Assembly: GCF_013378445.1 (NCBI RefSeq)
Contig: NZ_JABXYK010000009.1
Location: 124,001 to 188,000 of the forward strand
Reading direction: 5' to 3'
Length of the DNA: 64,000 bases
Source: Mycoplana rhizolycopersici
Lineage (GTDB): Bacteria; Pseudomonadota; Alphaproteobacteria; Rhizobiales; Rhizobiaceae
Shown: in pieces, positions 62,460 to 64,000 of the stretch
Numbering within the stretch: position 1 is the stretch's first letter
Layout of the letters: the number at the start of each line of letters is the position of its first letter
Made by a program: the position numbers and the translations under genes
The notes under the pieces: generated by a model
What the model was told of the DNA's origin: nothing
What the model saw: only the letters and a program-made list of their open reading frames with translations
Databases searched by the model: none

Positions 62460-63485
62460 ATGCGCGTCGTATTTTCCGAAGACCACAAGCTCAGAAATGC
62501 CAAGACCGAACTCTACGGCGGCGAACTGGTGCCTCCTTTCGAGGCGCCGTTCCGCGCCGAATGGATCCTGGCAGCGGTCAAGGAAGCGGGCTACACCGAT
62601 GTCGTGGCGCCGGCGCGGCATGGGCTGGAAACCGCGCTGAAAGTGCACGATGCTGGCTATCTCGCATTCCTCGAAACCGCCTGGGACCGCTGGCAGGCGG
62701 CCGGCCACCGGGGCGAGGCGATCGCAACATCGTTCCCCGTGCGCCGCACCTCGCCGCGTATCCCCACCGACATCGACGGCCAGCTCGGCTACTATTGCAA
62801 CGCCGCGGAAACGGCGATTTCGCCGGGCACATGGGAAGCGGCACTGTCTTCGATGTCGTCTGCGATCGATGGTGCAGACCTGATCGCAGCCGGCCACAAG
62901 GCGGCATTCTCGCTCTGCCGCCCACCGGGCCATCACGCCGGCATCGACATGTTCGGCGGCTATTGCTTCATCAACAACGCCGCCGTCGCGGCCCAGCGCC
63001 TGCTCGACAAGGGCACGGGCAAGGTCGCGGTCCTGGACGTCGATTTCCATCACGGCAACGGCACGCAGGACATCTTCTACGAGCGCGGCGACGTTTTCTT
63101 TGCCTCGCTCCACGGCGACCCTGCCGAGGCCTTCCCGCATTTTCTCGGCTACGAGGAGGAAACCGGCAAGGGTGCCGGCGCCGGTACCACGCGCAACTAT
63201 CCCATGGGCCGCGGCACGCCCTATTCGGTCTGGGGCGCCGCCCTCGAAGATTCGCTGAAACAGATCGCCGCCTTCGGCGCGGAAGCGATCGTCGTCTCCC
63301 TCGGCGTCGACACGTTCGAGAAGGACCCGATCTCCTTCTTCAAGCTGACCTCGCCGGACTATATCAGCATGGGGCGGACGATCGCCGCCAGCGGAGTGCC
63401 GGTTCTGGTGGTCATGGAGGGCGGCTATGGCGTTCCGGAAATCGGCCTCAATGTCGCCAACGTGCTGAAGGGCATTTCCGGCTAA
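62460..63485 (+). CDS. aphA: Acetylpolyamine amidohydrolase / class II histone deacetylase family
   Basis: A 341-residue zinc deacetylase. The catalytic region RPPGHHAGIDMFGGYCFINN contains the tandem His pair H158-H159; zinc ligands are D and H in VLDVDFHHGNGTQDIF and the Asp in LGVDTFEKDP. N-terminal MRVVFSEDHKLRNAKTELYGG matches bacterial acetylpolyamine amidohydrolases such as Mycoplana AphA. It would free polyamines from N-acetyl groups. The ATG at 62460 with GGGGAG upstream is chosen. Neighbouring Opp genes may supply substrate, but that is only suggestive. Confidence 0.86.
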   Translation: MRVVFSEDHKLRNAKTELYGGELVPPFEAPFRAEWILAAVKEAGYTDVVAPARHGLETALKVHDAGYLAFLETAWDRWQAAGHRGEAIATSFPVRRTSPRIPTDIDGQLGYYCNAAETAISPGTWEAALSSMSSAIDGADLIAAGHKAAFSLCRPPGHHAGIDMFGGYCFINNAAVAAQRLLDKGTGKVAVLDVDFHHGNGTQDIFYERGDVFFASLHGDPAEAFPHFLGYEEETGKGAGAGTTRNYPMGRGTPYSVWGAALEDSLKQIAAFGAEAIVVSLGVDTFEKDPISFFKLTSPDYISMGRTIAASGVPVLVVMEGGYGVPEIGLNVANVLKGISG

Positions 63486-63532
63486 ACGCCAAGTTTTCAG
63501 CCGGACAGCTTCCCAGGATGCAATCCGCTGGG

Positions 63533-63550
63533 GAAAGCCCGTGGGCTTTC
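63533..63550 (+). terminator. Hairpin after the amidohydrolase gene
   Basis: A perfect 8-bp stem GAAAGCCC/GGGCTTTC with a 2-base loop, 48 bases after the stop. No T run follows, so the strength is uncertain. Confidence 0.5.
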
Positions 63551-63615
63551 ATGTTGCTGCCGCAATCGATAGTTTGAAGCAGAATCACGAAGAACGCTCG
63601 GAATCAGGCTCTTTC

Positions 63616-64000
63616 ATGTACAAAAAGATCGCAATCATCTCCCTATCCGCCATCTATCTTTCCGCCTGCACCACCACCGATCCGTATACCGGTGAACAGA
63701 AGGTGTCGAACACCGCAGGCGGCGCGCTGATTGGCGCCGGCCTTGGTGCTGCGACCGGCCTGCTTGTCGGCAACAATCCCGTGCAGCGCCGCAATGCGGC
63801 CCTGATCGGCGCCGGCGTCGGCGCGCTGGCCGGCGGCGCCATCGGCAACTACATGGACAACCAGGAGGCCGAACTGCGCGCGCAACTGCAGGGAACGGGC
63901 GTCTCCGTCACCCGTAACGGCGACCGGATCATCCTGAACATGCCGTCGAACATCACCTTCGCGACGGACCAGGACCAGATCGTGCCGGCCTTTTACCCGA
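63616..64000 (+). CDS. OmpA-family lipoprotein with glycine zipper (partial, 3' end outside window)
   Basis: Outer-membrane lipoprotein start: lipobox LSAC with lipidated C18, then glycine-zipper segments (GGALIGAGLGAATGLLVG and ALIGAGVGALAGGAIGNYMD), which insert in the membrane. The beginning of an OmpA-like peptidoglycan-binding domain follows (VTRNGDRIILNMPSNITFATDQDQI). This matches the YiaD/Pal-like architecture. The ATG at 63616 gives the standard lipoprotein signal. The window ends before the OmpA core. Confidence 0.85.
   Translation, partial: MYKKIAIISLSAIYLSACTTTDPYTGEQKVSNTAGGALIGAGLGAATGLLVGNNPVQRRNAALIGAGVGALAGGAIGNYMDNQEAELRAQLQGTGVSVTRNGDRIILNMPSNITFATDQDQIVPAFYP

Noticed and set aside
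1-64000. CRISPR arrays, insertion sequences, prophage, tRNA or rRNA genes
   Set aside because: No regularly spaced repeats, transposase motifs, attachment repeats, or RNA gene sequences were seen on either strand.

Overview
The window looks like a chromosomal segment from a Rhizobiaceae alphaproteobacterium (Sinorhizobium/Ensifer-Rhizobium-Agrobacterium group; I cannot fix the genus). Base composition is high in GC throughout. The gene content is of rhizobial type: yejAB, mgsA-glk, dapB-gpmA, epmA/epmB/efp, recF-moeB, polA next to a MarR gene with a structured RNA between them, a mrcA-like PBP followed by dnaK-dnaJ, and a BA14K protein. There are no rRNA or tRNA genes, CRISPR arrays, insertion sequences or phage genes.

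Layout. 1-8.9 kb: peptide ABC transporter (yejB, yejA), MepA-like endopeptidase, methylglyoxal synthase, glucokinase, ABC exporter, dapB, gpmA. 9-15.3 kb: Ada-like methyltransferase, DUF2244, nth, a TetR/VOC divergent pair, CysZ-like membrane protein, chemoreceptor. 15.4-23.6 kb: the EF-P modification set (epmB, epmA) opposite efp, a PfkB kinase, SH3 protein, D-2-hydroxyacid dehydrogenase, GNAT, MoeB, RecF. 23.8-40.0 kb: a polysaccharide locus with two glycosyltransferases, a Wzx-like flippase, a Wzc/GumC-like chain-length protein, a Wzy-like polymerase, a secreted GH5, a GH2 and a tandem alpha/beta hydrolase. 40-50 kb: polA, an AbcR-type sRNA, MarR, M20 peptidase, a lysylphosphatidylglycerol-synthase-like membrane protein, small exported proteins and a class A PBP. 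50-56.5 kb: dnaK, dnaJ, AAA ATPase, APH-like kinase, HAD phosphatase. 56.5-64 kb: an opp-type operon, an acetylpolyamine amidohydrolase and the start of an OmpA-type lipoprotein.

The most unusual element is a tightly packed five-gene operon inside the polysaccharide locus (33921 down to 28132): a stand-alone carrier protein, an acyl-CoA-dehydrogenase-like flavoprotein, a truncated class II aminoacyl-tRNA-synthetase homologue that should load an amino acid on the carrier, a DUF1839 protein and a GH2 glycosidase. This would make an aminoacyl-S-carrier that could be oxidised and passed to a glycan. Amino acid:carrier protein ligases have been described biochemically, but as far as I know the end product and the link to a polysaccharide have not.

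Regulation visible in the sequence: TTAA-N7-TTAA (CtrA-type) boxes stand before the chemoreceptor, the GT4-GH5 operon and (as a double box) the PBP gene, with a near match before the wzc-like gene. A perfect palindrome centred on a GANTC site lies between the carrier-protein operon and the wzc-like operon. A three-hairpin RNA between polA and marR matches the AbcR/alpha-r15 family in position and architecture.
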